A stretch of DNA of 64,000 bases from Mactromeris polynyma (lineage: Eukaryota > Mollusca > Bivalvia > Venerida > Mactridae), in assembly GCA_032209605.1 (NCBI GenBank), contig JASFXZ010000016.1, positions 15,314,001-15,378,000 on the forward strand, in the 5' to 3' direction. The notes under the pieces were generated by a model, which saw only the letters and a program-made list of their open reading frames with translations, was not told where the DNA came from and did not search any database. Positions within the stretch are counted from its first letter, which is position 1. Each line of letters starts with the position of its first letter. This document shows, piece after piece, positions 42,116-53,239 of the stretch. The position numbers were made by a program, and so were the translations under genes.

Positions 42116-42458
42116 AACTCTTCAACTCTATTTTATTAAATGTTTTTTTAGAGAGAATGTTGCGTAAAAGTCCTATGTAAGGAGGGTTTCCCGATCCTAC
42201 GTGACGAAATTTTGACCGAAAATATTTAACCAGATATAATTGTTCTAACTCGATATTTGATTAAAACGGACTCCATTCTTGTTTCTACGTTTATTTTAGT
42301 TACACTCAGATCACGTATACAGAAAAGCATGAGGCTGAATATATTACAGTATGTAGTAACGAATATAACAAGGCATAAACAAATATAATATTGGTGAGTT
42401 ACAAGTAAAACGAAAAAAGCAAGATTACAAAAGCAACAGAAAATAATCAATATAAATA

Positions 42459-43367
42459 CAGTCAATCTTGTATTAAGAGACCAGCCAAGGGACAGCTAAA
42501 AAGTGGTCGCTTAATAAAATGGTCTCTTAATAGATATTGACAAAAGTTAAGAAGATATAAATGTCCAACTGAACATTCAAACCGTATAAATACCATCCTC
42601 ATAACTGAAATAATACTAAAACTTTAATCCATGTGTGTATTTATACAGGCTGATAGTAATAAACGTTTTTTATTAGACAATGATTTTACGGGGTCTATTA
42701 AAAAGGATTACATACGAAACAAAGTGAGTCTTTACATACTTTTTGTATATTTCAACCAAGTGTTAAATTATGCGATGTGTTTTGTCTGACATTTTCATTC
42801 TTTCAGTGAGTATAAAGAAAATTAAATATAAAGTAAAGATAAAAGCGGGCGAGTCGGCATACAATTACATCTCACACATTTCTTCTCGGGACATCGTAGT
42901 GTAAAAACTCGGTGACATCAAGGAACTTAAGTCGCTTAGGAATGACGTTACATGAGCTTGGTTCTTGTTGAAATTATGATCGCTATGCTGTGTAATTCAT
43001 GTACATTTAAGACCCCACTCAAGTGGACAAAAATGCAACGATTTTACGTCGTTTTATAACTGTGTCGTCGAGTAATTACCTGGTCGCATTTATTACGCCT
43101 AATTGTTTATTCAATTGTTTAAAGGACAATGCGCAAATGCAGTTTTGAATCAGGTGTGAAATGCCCTATGGGATTAAGTGCATGTGGTCGTTTAATGAAT
43201 TATTTAACTATCTTTTTTACCTGTCGGGACTGGTTTAATGCGGTCGGTGGTCGCGTTAGAGAAAAGTCGCTTAATAGATACTATTTATATACGCTCGGGG
43301 GAATTTAAGTGGTCGCTTACAGCAAATGGTCGCATAAGACACGTGGTCGCATCAGCAAGATTGACTG
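42459..43367. mobile_element. 909-bp non-autonomous pogo-like element
   Basis: Termini CAGTCAATCTTGTATTAAGA and TCAGCAAGATTGACTG are inverted copies and the element is flanked by TA on both sides. Both ends are rich in GGTCGCTTAATA-type words in opposite orientations (42508, 43263-43340). The middle contains no transposase frame. The CAGTC start is shared with family D. Confidence 0.8.
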
Positions 43368-43470
43368 TACACACAATGTTCTAATGTTGCAAAAATGTGT
43401 ACATGTATATGTTATCATAAGTTATCATTTAGTTTAAATAGACAGAATAAATGTAATGTCAAGTAAGAAT

Positions 43471-43703
43471 ATAATTGAGCGACGCTGTACGATTTCCAAC
43501 ATCTTCTTTAAGTGGCGTCATTTCCAGAAAATGTCACATGGGACGTCACCATGTGCAGACAGTAAGCAATATTTGTGAAAACAAAGTGACCATATGGAGT
43601 AAATATTGTTTCCTGCTTGCAAATAGTGACATCACATGTTGCTTATTCTTGAAATGACCTTACTTTCAGAAAATGTTGTAAATCCCATAGCAGCGCTCAT
43701 ATG
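43471..43703 (+). mobile_element. Family B MITE
   Basis: Ends ATTGAGCGACGCTGTACGAT and CATAGCAGCGCTCATAT. Core GGAGTAAATATTGTTTCCTG. Most CRE palindromes are mutated in this copy (GTGGCGTCA, GGACGTCAC). Confidence 0.85.
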
Positions 43704-43889
43704 TAATATACAATGACATCCGGAACACTGAACATGCGACAATTAAATCAGGTAGGTCGTCACAACGTATTTGAACAGGACAAAACGTTATTTTACCAAA
43801 ATATCACTGTTTATTGACACAGCTGTAAAATAGAAATAACATGATACGGAAACCTTTTGAGATTATGATTAAACAAGAGTACTTATTAA

Positions 43890-43985
43890 AGATGTATCTG
43901 GCTCATCTGAACCTAAATATTGTTAATGGACTTCATCCAGTATTGTTGTTACATAGTCTAAAACACCATTAATAAGAACCATTGC
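43890..43985 (-). repeat. Family E dispersed repeat, reverse orientation
   Basis: AAGATGTATCTGGCTCATCT and CAGTATTGTTGTTACATAG are the complement of 27450-27525. Confidence 0.65.
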
Positions 43986-44548
43986 CATGTATAACCGTTT
44001 AAAAAAAAATTGTTTAGTGATATCATTAAAAGACAAAACTAGTGAAAAAAACCCGCTTGTTAAAAAACAGGATGTTTTTATTTTATTTTATGGTAATACA
44101 AATGTCTTTTTTTGTCAAATACAGAGAAATACATTATAAATGTACTCTGTGATAAAGCATATTTATTGAAATTTAACTAGATAAAGTATATTTTTCATGA
44201 TTGTTTTGATAAACAAATGAACCAAAAAATGAGCATAATAGATTTTAAATATTTCGCCTAAAAAGGCGTATTCACAATTATGTAACTTTTCTAACAAACT
44301 ACTTTATGATTCTCTTTACACAATGCTCAAAACAATATGGCGTTACGTCAAAATATTATCATTATATCACCATCATCAACCATCACCACAACAGCAACAA
44401 TAAGAGTTAGACGATGAAGAATGATAACATAACAACCCTAAAATAACAAAATTAATAATGATGATAATAATAATGAAAATACTGATATTACTTATGTAAA
44501 TATCACAACTCATTAGATAATAATTAAAATATTTACTACAATAATATT
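43986..44548. other. Intergenic, nothing recognised
   Basis: AT-rich with ATAATAATG-type low-complexity sequence at 44440-44540. Confidence 0.45.
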
Positions 44549-44890
44549 AAAAGAGAGAGACTAAGTTGCTACAGGGAACGCCACATACATAAGACAATGC
44601 CTCTCCACACATCTCCGGGAAAACAACAATCCATAAAATATAAGGCACTTGAGGTGGTTCAACGGTACATACGTAAGGGAACAGAGACGCAAGGAATGGA
44701 CTGGTCGACCATAAGGAATAATTAGGAGAATCAAAGAGGACAAACAGTGAAGGGAGAATTAATGGATGGAAAAATCACAGGGCAAGTCAAGACAGCTGGC
44801 AACAACAGGCCCAAACTGGTCTGAAAACGACATGAACACTGTATGAAGTGAGATAATTGCACAGGGGAAAGGGAAATATAACATACAATT
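44549..44890 (-). repeat. Family A repeat, reverse orientation
   Basis: Begins with the tail AAAAGAGAGAGACTAAGTTG and continues through CCGGGAAAACAACAATCC and the complement of TTTTCCATCCATTAATTC. Truncated at its 5' end. Confidence 0.8.
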
Positions 44891-45794
44891 AAATCACAAG
44901 AAACGTAATAAGGACTGGAAGACCAACAAAAACAAAAACACATAATATCATGATGGTTGCAAAAATATTAATTCTAGCGTAATGCAGCATTTCCTGATCC
45001 TGAAAAAGACAAAAAAACACGAGTGCGGTGAAATGTTTGGTATTATGGTCCTGTATCACAGGGTGCAAAATTTCGTTGAGGTAAAGAATGCAAAAATGTT
45101 GATTTCCAGCATGTTTAGAATATCACAATAACTGGGCTAGGAGTTTATGAGAAGATGTTTCAAGTTTCAACTATAATACATATATGAAAAGTTGTTCCGT
45201 CCCCTGGCTGCCATGTTTTTTAAAAGAATCCAAATAATTTGAACTTAGACATAAGTGAAGTTAGCCACCAAGGATATAATGCACGCATGGAGCTGCAGTT
45301 GTAATAGCTTTGTAGATGCAAACAATGAATGAAATAGGGGCATGACCAGTAAATCATTCACTGGATAGTTCCGATATTGATGTCGCGAAAATATGTTACT
45401 TTTATACTGTAATTAAGCTCCGTACTAAGATGCACAAAGTTGACTTTCATGCTGGTTTACATGACTTTCAGAGTTGTCCTACCTTAATCAAAATGCTGTA
45501 ACGTTATAATGAAATATTTAGAAATGGGTTTATCCCATTAGAGATATATCTTATAGGGTCACCGACTTAGAATTTGCTCGTCCCATATTTTAATTATTCA
45601 TATTACAATGTATATACTGAACCTCGAAAGTTATGCAATGCTGTCCAAATGTTTAATTTGCCGTCTTCAGGCGAGTTATTCAGCTAAACAAAGTAAGCAC
45701 ATTCTAATGTAACGGGAGGGACCCAATCGGAAAAGCTTAAGTGTGATATTCGATTAGTCCGAAAATAAGCACAAAAATGAATAAATTTTATATA
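44891..45794. other. Intergenic, nothing recognised
   Basis: No supported gene or repeat. Confidence 0.45.
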
Positions 45795-45975
45795 CGATCA
45801 GACCTCGTTTATTCGACAACCTTCTATCCAAATATATGGTATCATCCTAAATAAATATCAGGTTCCGATGTATTGTATTACGCCTGTTGAATCTAAATGG
45901 TAGATAGTCGAAACCATGTATTATTCGCAATAAAATTTCCGAACCTCGTGAATTCGAATGAACGAGGTCCGACTG
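45795..45975 (-). mobile_element. Family D MITE, reverse orientation
   Basis: CGATCAGACCTCGTTTATTC at the left, AACGAGGTCCGACTG at the right; the interior CCATGTATTATTCG is the complement of the plus copies. Confidence 0.8.
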
Positions 45976-46272
45976 CAGCTCATTGTAGAGGCAAGCCACA
46001 ACAATTTCAATGGTTTAAGATGATTATAATCATTATTTGAGAGTATTTTAGACACATGAATGAATGCAAAATTCAACATTTCTCACCCGTAATGCTGAAT
46101 TGCTTGATTTGAAGGCCCACTGTATTTGATTAAAGATCAAGGAAATTGAAATGTTTGAGAACAATGCTATTCGGTTACAGGATAATTTATTATTCAATTC
46201 CAACGTATTTAATAATATTGAACATCTACACTTTCGACGTTCAGTACATAAATAAAGTATAAATTCACTTAC

Positions 46273-47090
46273 ACTCGTGGTATTTCGCATGTTCGCCTTG
46301 CACATGCTATGATTCTTTCTTTTAGCGGCGCTTTCACTACCCCAGTTTTGTAATATATACGCAGTAAGCCAGCAAGCATATGCTCCTTGTTATATTGGCG
46401 ATTCGTGGTCTCAGTAGCTAGGAATTTATCGCAGATATAAACACTATGTTCATCTTCTTCCGTTGGGAACGTATCTGAACTCAGAACAATATTACAACCT
46501 TTCCATTCATTGACGTTACGATCTGTCTTTTTAACATTGTAATACTCAATGCATGCTTTCACGGTATCTTCGCATTTTATAAGCGTTTCTTTTCCAGGCT
46601 TTTTGAGGATAAAACACTTATATTTGGTCTTCAATGGCACTGGTGCATTAAACAAAAACCCGACTATTTGTGGCCACCATTTGTCAAGATGGTCCAAGTG
46701 GTCGACATTTATTTGATAGTTTGTGTTAATTTCACTCATCTGTACATCTGACGTCTCCAATGTTTTCCCGTACAAATCCCCCGTCATGGTCAAAATGAAT
46801 CGATCGTGTTTACCCTTTGCGGTTGACTCACCAAGCCACTTAGTAATTCTTGATTTTGTACACTTGTCCAATCCCCAGGTCATAAACACCAACTTTTTGC
46901 AAGAAAAATTGATCTGTCCTGGGATTATACACACATCATACGTACGCTTGATATCAGCTGTATAGTCGGAGTACAAATGTTGTAAAGCATATATTATACG
47001 GAAAGCATACTTTCTCAGAAAGTCTTTCTCATCCGTGACAATCAGTACATCCAGCTTACTTTCATTTCCTTTTACGTTTTCTCCAAGCAT
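46273..47090 (-). CDS. Unrecognised protein: 5' coding exon or single-exon gene
   Basis: Open for 272 codons from an ATG that has an in-frame TAA five codons upstream, so the start is well supported. The frame meets a TAA at 46269-46271, but this lies inside CGAGT/GTAAGTG, a near-perfect donor at 46272; the gene probably continues by splicing, otherwise it is 273 residues. The protein is soluble-looking, with no signal peptide or membrane segment. The first part (KLDVLIVTDEKDFLRKYAFR, then CKKLVFMTWG and HDRFILTMTGD) has alternating hydrophobic strands that could suit a Rossmann- or TIR-like fold; I cannot confirm this. The second half is Lys/Glu/Cys-rich (KCEDTVKACIEYYNVKKTDR). I do not recognise the family. 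Confidence 0.6.
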
Positions 47091-47092
47091 TG

Positions 47093-47570
47093 TTACTTCC
47101 TCTTAGTATTCAATCTATTTGAGGTTTTGCGATCTTTATTCAGGATGTACCCATGTTTTCCAATTTGAAGATTTGTCCAAACGTTTTCACTTCCTTATAG
47201 TAGCCAATCTATTTGAGTTCGATCTTTATTCAGGATTTACGTTTTTTTTTCAATTTTAAGACTTATCTAAACCTCGTTGATTCTTCTAGGTATCCGATCT
47301 TCGACAACATTCGTTCAGGATTTCTCCGACGTTATGTTTTCTCAATTCCCTCTTGCTGTCTGTTTAAATAGCGTATGCATTTTAGTTAGGATATTTTATT
47401 TAGGATCTTTCCATTTTTAAGATCTCTCTAAAATTGTTCATTTCCTTTAAGTATCCAATGTAATTGAATTTAAAAATTCAGGATTTTTCAATTCTAAAGA
47501 TTTCTCTCATTACTCTTACAGGTAGCAATCGATTAAAACGTCGAGTGTTTAAAATATCGTTCAATATCCT
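47093..47570. repeat. Degenerate tandem repeat of about 90 bp upstream of the 47090 gene
   Basis: Words of the type CTTCCTNTTAGTATCCAATC, GATCTTTATTCAGGATTT and CAATTTTAAGATTT recur in the same order about five times between 47095 and 47550. Units are diverged. Position suggests promoter or leader DNA of the minus-strand gene. Confidence 0.6.
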
Positions 47571-48654
47571 TTTCACAGCGACGCGTTTCGTATAGAAATC
47601 AGTATGTATACTAATTGCCTTTAGGTGATACCAAATTGCTTAGCGTCTTCGGGCGGGTAGGTTTTCGACTGTCAGGTCAAAAAAAAAACACCACACCCGA
47701 AGGAATCTGAGGGGCCATTGGAATAAACTGTTAAATGAGTGACGGTTTAAGACTTCAAGTTCTGAAACATTGAAATGTTTGGATTTTAGTCTCTATGTTC
47801 ATGAGTTGAACTGATGGTTCTGATCTCTTTCGCTGTTTCATATTGTCTCAGTCTCAGTCGAGATTTACTTTGTAAGTGGTGTTAATCATATTATTGGGAA
47901 GTAACACTTTTTCAGTGTAGATTCCCGTTATGCATCTAAAACAAGTGAATGTTGGCATTAATGGCTTTGCTTGCAGTGAAACTTATGATGGAAAGTACCG
48001 GTACATTGTAGTATTCATTCAGCTATTATTTTTTCCCTTTTGTATTGGAATGCCTTCATATTAAAAATCAATACCCACCGGTACATAAGTTTGAAGTACA
48101 TTCCACATCATAATCAGTACACTTCAATGTGCATGTAGAATATTTTTACTAGATCTTAGATAGAGTTTTTATGAGTCTTACATCTGTCCTTTGGAAATGT
48201 TATTGAAAGGCCATTTTCAAAACCTCACAGTTAATTTTGTCATTTACTTGGTACTATTTGTAGTTCTGTATACTGGCATATTGTATTTTACATATTGTGT
48301 TCAAATTCCTATTTTTTGTCATGAAAAATATTATAGATTACAATTTGTTTTTTATTGACACTAGTTTGTTTTTCAAGTCTGGTATCTAAATGATCACCCC
48401 TTTTTATGCATAGTGAAACCGTCGTCTAATTATTAGCATAAGTAAATATAACTCTGCCATCAGATCTTGGCCCTACTATAGGTAGGTCGGTTTTGAAAGA
48501 TGAACCCGACGCTAAACATAAATTCAATTTGGTTTGGCCTTTAGTTGAAAGAACGTCTGCGTTTAAAAGAAAGTCCATGTGTAAGGTAATAGTTATGCTA
48601 TTGTGAATATCGATATATTTGTTGACATTGTTTACTGTTTTAAAAATAGATTAA
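47571..48654. other. Intergenic, nothing recognised
   Basis: No supported coding frame; AT-rich. Confidence 0.4.
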
Positions 48655-48765
48655 AATTTATTGATAGTTCCCACATTTACCTCCCTGTGTGGAGGTTGAG
48701 ACGTCTGAATACGTGTGTATTTTGAGTACGGTTTAAGTTACGTATTCTCTCTGTTTTACAATAGG
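48655..48765. repeat. Fragment combining a 5251-type terminus and a family A-type tail
   Basis: GATAGTTCCCACATTTACCT matches the termini of the element at 5251-5986, and ACGTATTCTCTCTGTTTTA about 70 bp later matches the family A tail. This is the same association as at 5251. Confidence 0.5.
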
Positions 48766-48921
48766 CTTTTATGAGCTATAATTTAAATCACGTTCATGGT
48801 TTAGATATTTTTTTTAGAAACAAAAGATGCAGCTGTTTCAAATTTCCCCAACAAAACTGAGTTAACAAGGTATTGATACAGTATAACATTACAGTCTCAA
48901 GTACTTTAATAATGTCCTATT

Positions 48922-49112
48922 ATCCCCCACCCCCTGCTTGTCCTCTTTGATTCTCCTCGTTATTCCTGATGGTCGGCCAGGGCATTCCTTGCGTACCGTT
49001 TAGCCTCCTTAAGTGCCTTATGTTTTATGGATTTTTGTTTTCCCGGAGGTCTGTGTGGGGAGGTACTGTCTTATGTATGAGACGTTCCCTGTAGCAATGT
49101 ATTCTCTCTCTT
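48922..49112 (+). repeat. Family A repeat, 3' part
   Basis: From CCTGCTTGTCCTCTTTGATT to GTATTCTCTCTCTTC, with GGAGGTCTGTGTGGGGAGGT. Confidence 0.75.
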
Positions 49113-50545
49113 CAATATGTCCTTTTTACTATAATAAGTCAATATGCAAAATAGAACATTAAAATAGTTTGTTTCAAGTACCTGTGATTACAGCGAAGAT
49201 AGGTCAATAGGCTTACGTATTAATATATTTGAAGGGCACAAATAGCAATGCCCTGTCAAAGTCCTGATATATTGGCAATTTCTTACACCAGTTTTGACCT
49301 TTTTCAGCACTTTTGATAGAAACTTTATATTTAGTTTCACGCCAACTTTTAACATATTTTCAGCAAAACATGGTTAACAACTATGTATTGTTCGAAATTA
49401 AATTCCGGACCCAATGAATTCGAATGAACGAGGTGTGACTGTTCATCCATTCATCAGTATATTATGACACCCCTAAAATAAATAATAAAGTATTTCAAAG
49501 TATAACTCCAATTCGCTATTTCTTTAATTGTCATGTTTACCTCAATATCGATTATAGGGGTATTGTTACAACCTATTCATCCGTTCACAATTGAAAATAT
49601 GATTTAAACAACCTTCCCACCCTATACCTAATATAATGGATAAATCGATAATGAAAGCCTTATCGAATTTGATTATAGGACACTGATCAAAACAACACAA
49701 TAACATGTTTATATATGAACATTTTTTTTATTTAATTATAAAACAATCCCATTACATAAGGACTATGAAAATCGGTTATTTACATTAGCGTTATAATTAC
49801 TCACTTTCTCACGACAAACATTCACAATGTAATATTCACATACAAAAATTCTGAAATTCTGCATTGACGCAGTCATACATTTCACTTACTGATACATAGC
49901 TAATTGGACTGGTTATGTTTCTAATACAAAAATCATCATTTTCCTTGCACCAAATAATAAAACATAAGTGCTTTAGGTAACGTGGCGAAAAATATTAGGG
50001 TCCATATGGAAGAAATTCTGTTTATTGTAGTCTGCAAATGTCAATGTTTTATTTCAAAAATTGAAAATGATATGCCAAATTGTGAAAAGTTTGCTTCCGA
50101 GAGTTCAGCCAACTTCCACGTGCAATGATTTTATATAAGACTGAAATCCAAAAATGCGTTGGATATTTTGATCTTCAAATTATAATAACTATGGTTCTAG
50201 TAAAGATATTTTCATAATGTAAAGTGTTCTGTGCAGCTGTTTTCAAGCTCTTTCTGTTTCTGTAATTAACTTTTATGTAAATATACTCTGAAAAAAATGA
50301 CTGCAGTTGCTAATTATACATACATTTTTTTTTTACTTTCATTTGGAAATGTAGATGATGGTTATAGTAAGATATGTTTGATAGTAATTTCTTTTTTCAA
50401 TTGGTTTTCTCTCCTCTTTAAATTGTGTTTAAATCGTATATGAAAATACCAAAAGTCACAAATATTCTGTACTTCAGAATTCTGGAAAAATAATAAGGAC
50501 TGATTTGGAAAAAAAACCTTGATCCAGATGCTTGAACAAAACATA
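49113..50545. other. Intergenic, with one family D fragment
   Basis: Apart from a family D end at 49370-49441 (GAATTCGAATGAACGAGG then TGACTG), no feature is recognised. Confidence 0.45.
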
Positions 50546-50723
50546 CAGTCAGACCTTGTTCATTCAAATTCATTGCATGCCAAAATTTATATCAAATAAT
50601 ACATGGTTTTGGATAGCCCATTTCAATTTGACATGCGTAAGAAGATACAGTGGGGTCTGATATTTATTTCGGATGATACCGAGTATTCGAATGAAAGGTT
50701 GTCGAATAAACGAGGTCCAACTG
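50546..50723 (+). mobile_element. Family D MITE, full length
   Basis: CAGTCAGACCTTGTTCATTC to AACGAGGTCCAACTG with TA on both sides. Confidence 0.85.
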
Positions 50724-50942
50724 TATATCTATGACTTTTTGCCATATTTAATTAACAAACAATAGTTACTTGTGCACTAAATAATCAAATACAAGGGAAA
50801 TAACTCTCTGTATTGCAACCATACTGGTTGCTCAATACCACTTCACACCTTAAAATCACAACCGTAATATATTGGACATATAGTTTGATGTACACATTAA
50901 AAATATATGCTGAAAACATTAAACCCTATCTTCCATAATTTA

Positions 50943-51116
50943 CAGTAAAACCTCACTTAAAGACCACCTAAATAATAAGACCATTTCGAAATAACACAAT
51001 TTTCAAGTCAATTTTTACTGTTTTGCTCTTTATTCAACCTAAAATAAAGAAGACCACATCAATATGGAGAGTTTTCAAGAGTCCCAAAGGTGGTCGTATC
51101 ATTGAGGTTTTTACTG
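50943..51116 (+). mobile_element. Family C MITE, full length
   Basis: CAGTAAAACCTCACTTAAAG to ATTGAGGTTTTTACTG, with TTTTGCTCTTTATTCAACCT inside. Confidence 0.85.
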
Positions 51117-51985
51117 TTTCAGTAATAATAACAGAACTTCCTTGACATTTCCAAACCAATACAGGGAAAATATGACAATACACTTCAACATAGTTAAGTA
51201 TTCATAGTACAAAACTTCATCAAATAGTTTGATAGTAATACTGTACATAAATAAGGCCATCCGTAAAAAAGTTTTGTTTGAGAGGTTATGCGACCGATTC
51301 ATAAATGTCTCAACTCAATCTAATTTTTTCTGGTTCATCGCTGAAACTTTTTTTTCGTCATTACAGTTCTGAACTAATAAAATCTACCAACCTACATACT
51401 GTTCAAACTCAGGGTCGCATAACCGCAAACAAACTTTTTTTAAGGATGGACTAATGTAACAAATATATTAGACATCTGATAAAAGCAAGGAATTTCTCAT
51501 AAGAAATGTCGTGCCAGGCATTAAACAGTTGAACAGTATTACAACAAGTCACCTAAAAGCTTCCACATTGAAACAAAGAAGAGTTTTAATTCAGCATAAA
51601 TTAGAGCCAGACATTGCGGGTGTTGGTTCAACAATGCCATACCAATGTCTAGGTTGGAGTTTTGGTTATATTTTCATCTCAATCAGTCCTCACTGTTTTC
51701 ATGTGAACATAAATAATTTAGTTACATGTCTACAAAGCTTAAAGTCTTTGAAATTGACCCATACTAAGAACCTTAAGAAGACAGTATTTCCAAAAAATGG
51801 CAATTGTGGCATCAGGGACTTAGGCTATGATATGTAAACTTCATCCTCACTTTCAACAGCCTGGGTACCGAGGATGGTTAACTTAAACATTGGTTAAAGC
51901 TCAATACTAGTATAAGCCACAAATAATCTGAAGAAAAAAGAACATTTTCGATTACATGAATATTCTAAGTAGTTTAACTTAACAA
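51117..51985. other. Intergenic, nothing recognised
   Basis: A 109-codon open frame at 51511-51837 has no recognisable sequence pattern and no flanking support. Confidence 0.4.
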
Positions 51986-52140
51986 CAGTAAAACCACACT
52001 TCAATAATAAGACCACCTAAAAAAACCAAGTCCATTTTCACTGTTTTGCTCTTTATTCAACCTCAATATTAAGACCACTTCAATATTAAGACCAGTTTTC
52101 AAGGGTCCCAAAGATGGTCTTATTATTGAGGTTTACTGTA
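51986..52140 (+). mobile_element. Family C MITE
   Basis: CAGTAAAACCACACTTCAAT to TTATTGAGGTTTACTG, slightly shortened in the middle. Confidence 0.85.
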
Positions 52141-52509
52141 AATTCTAAGAACAGTTTGTCATCAGTCAAATCAAGAGTTGTTTCCCATTGTTTAACCATA
52201 CTTTGATAGCAAATTTTGCTAAAAATGTATAAATGCACTAGCAAGCATGGACAAAACCTGAAACCTGGGGGGCTGAACTCATTTTGGGGGGAGGGGGTAA
52301 CCTGTATCAAATTAAGTATCCGACACTTATGCAGCGCAACAACTGTGTAAATTATCCTGTGGCGTATGATCAATGATCTGGTACCCACGGGATTTGTTTA
52401 CCTGGTATTCCCGAAATAACTTTGGATTTATTGACTAGGTACCCGAGTGATAAAATCCAACCTTCCATTTTCTTCCTTCAGAGAATATTATTATGTGTTA
52501 AAGAAAATA

Positions 52510-52688
52510 CAGTCAAGCCTCGTTCATTCGAATTCATTGGGTCCGAAATTTTATTTCGAATAATACATATTTTGGATCAGCCGATTTAAATTCGACGTGG
52601 CTAAGAAGATACATCTTGACCGGATATTTATTTTCGGATGATACCAAGTATTCGGATAGAAGGTTGTCGAAAAAACGAGGTCCAACTG
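52510..52688 (+). mobile_element. Family D MITE, full length
   Basis: CAGTCAAGCCTCGTTCATTC to AACGAGGTCCAACTG, flanked by TA. Confidence 0.85.
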
Positions 52689-52753
52689 TATATATGCATT
52701 CATACAGGTGCACTATGCAGTTATTCTAACAGCTAACATATTTCAAAGAAAAT

Positions 52754-52759
52754 TTTATT
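52754..52759 (-). terminator. Possible poly(A) signal of UBE2F
   Basis: AATAAA on the minus strand about 480 nt after the UBE2F stop. It is one candidate in AT-rich DNA. Confidence 0.25.
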
Positions 52760-53239
52760 TTCTTAAAAATCAATTATTTACATTTTATAGACACTAAAAT
52801 AAGCACCTCCTTTACGAAGAATTTTACACGGATTTATACACGGATTTATAACATTCAAACACTTTTAGCAGTTGTTTACAATAGGCAATATTTCAACTAA
52901 CACTAAAAATTTAATTATCAAAATACCAACAACAACAAAAGAGCAAGTATTTTTTTACATAAAGAGCATGGCCTAATCCAAAACAAAAATATTGCTAAAT
53001 CGCAAAACAAGAGCATGGCTCCACTGAAAAAGAGCATGACTCGATCTACAAATAATATTGCTCAAACGAAAGAGCATCAAGGGATGAGCGTGACGCTGTC
53101 ACAGGATAGAGCAAGACTCGGCCATACCACGATATTTGTAGTAGCGTATATTGCACACATGAATGTCACATTTACACAAAAGACCAATCTAGCAGTCATT
53201 ACAGGATAAACTAGAGGCATTATCAGAACCATCTTCATG

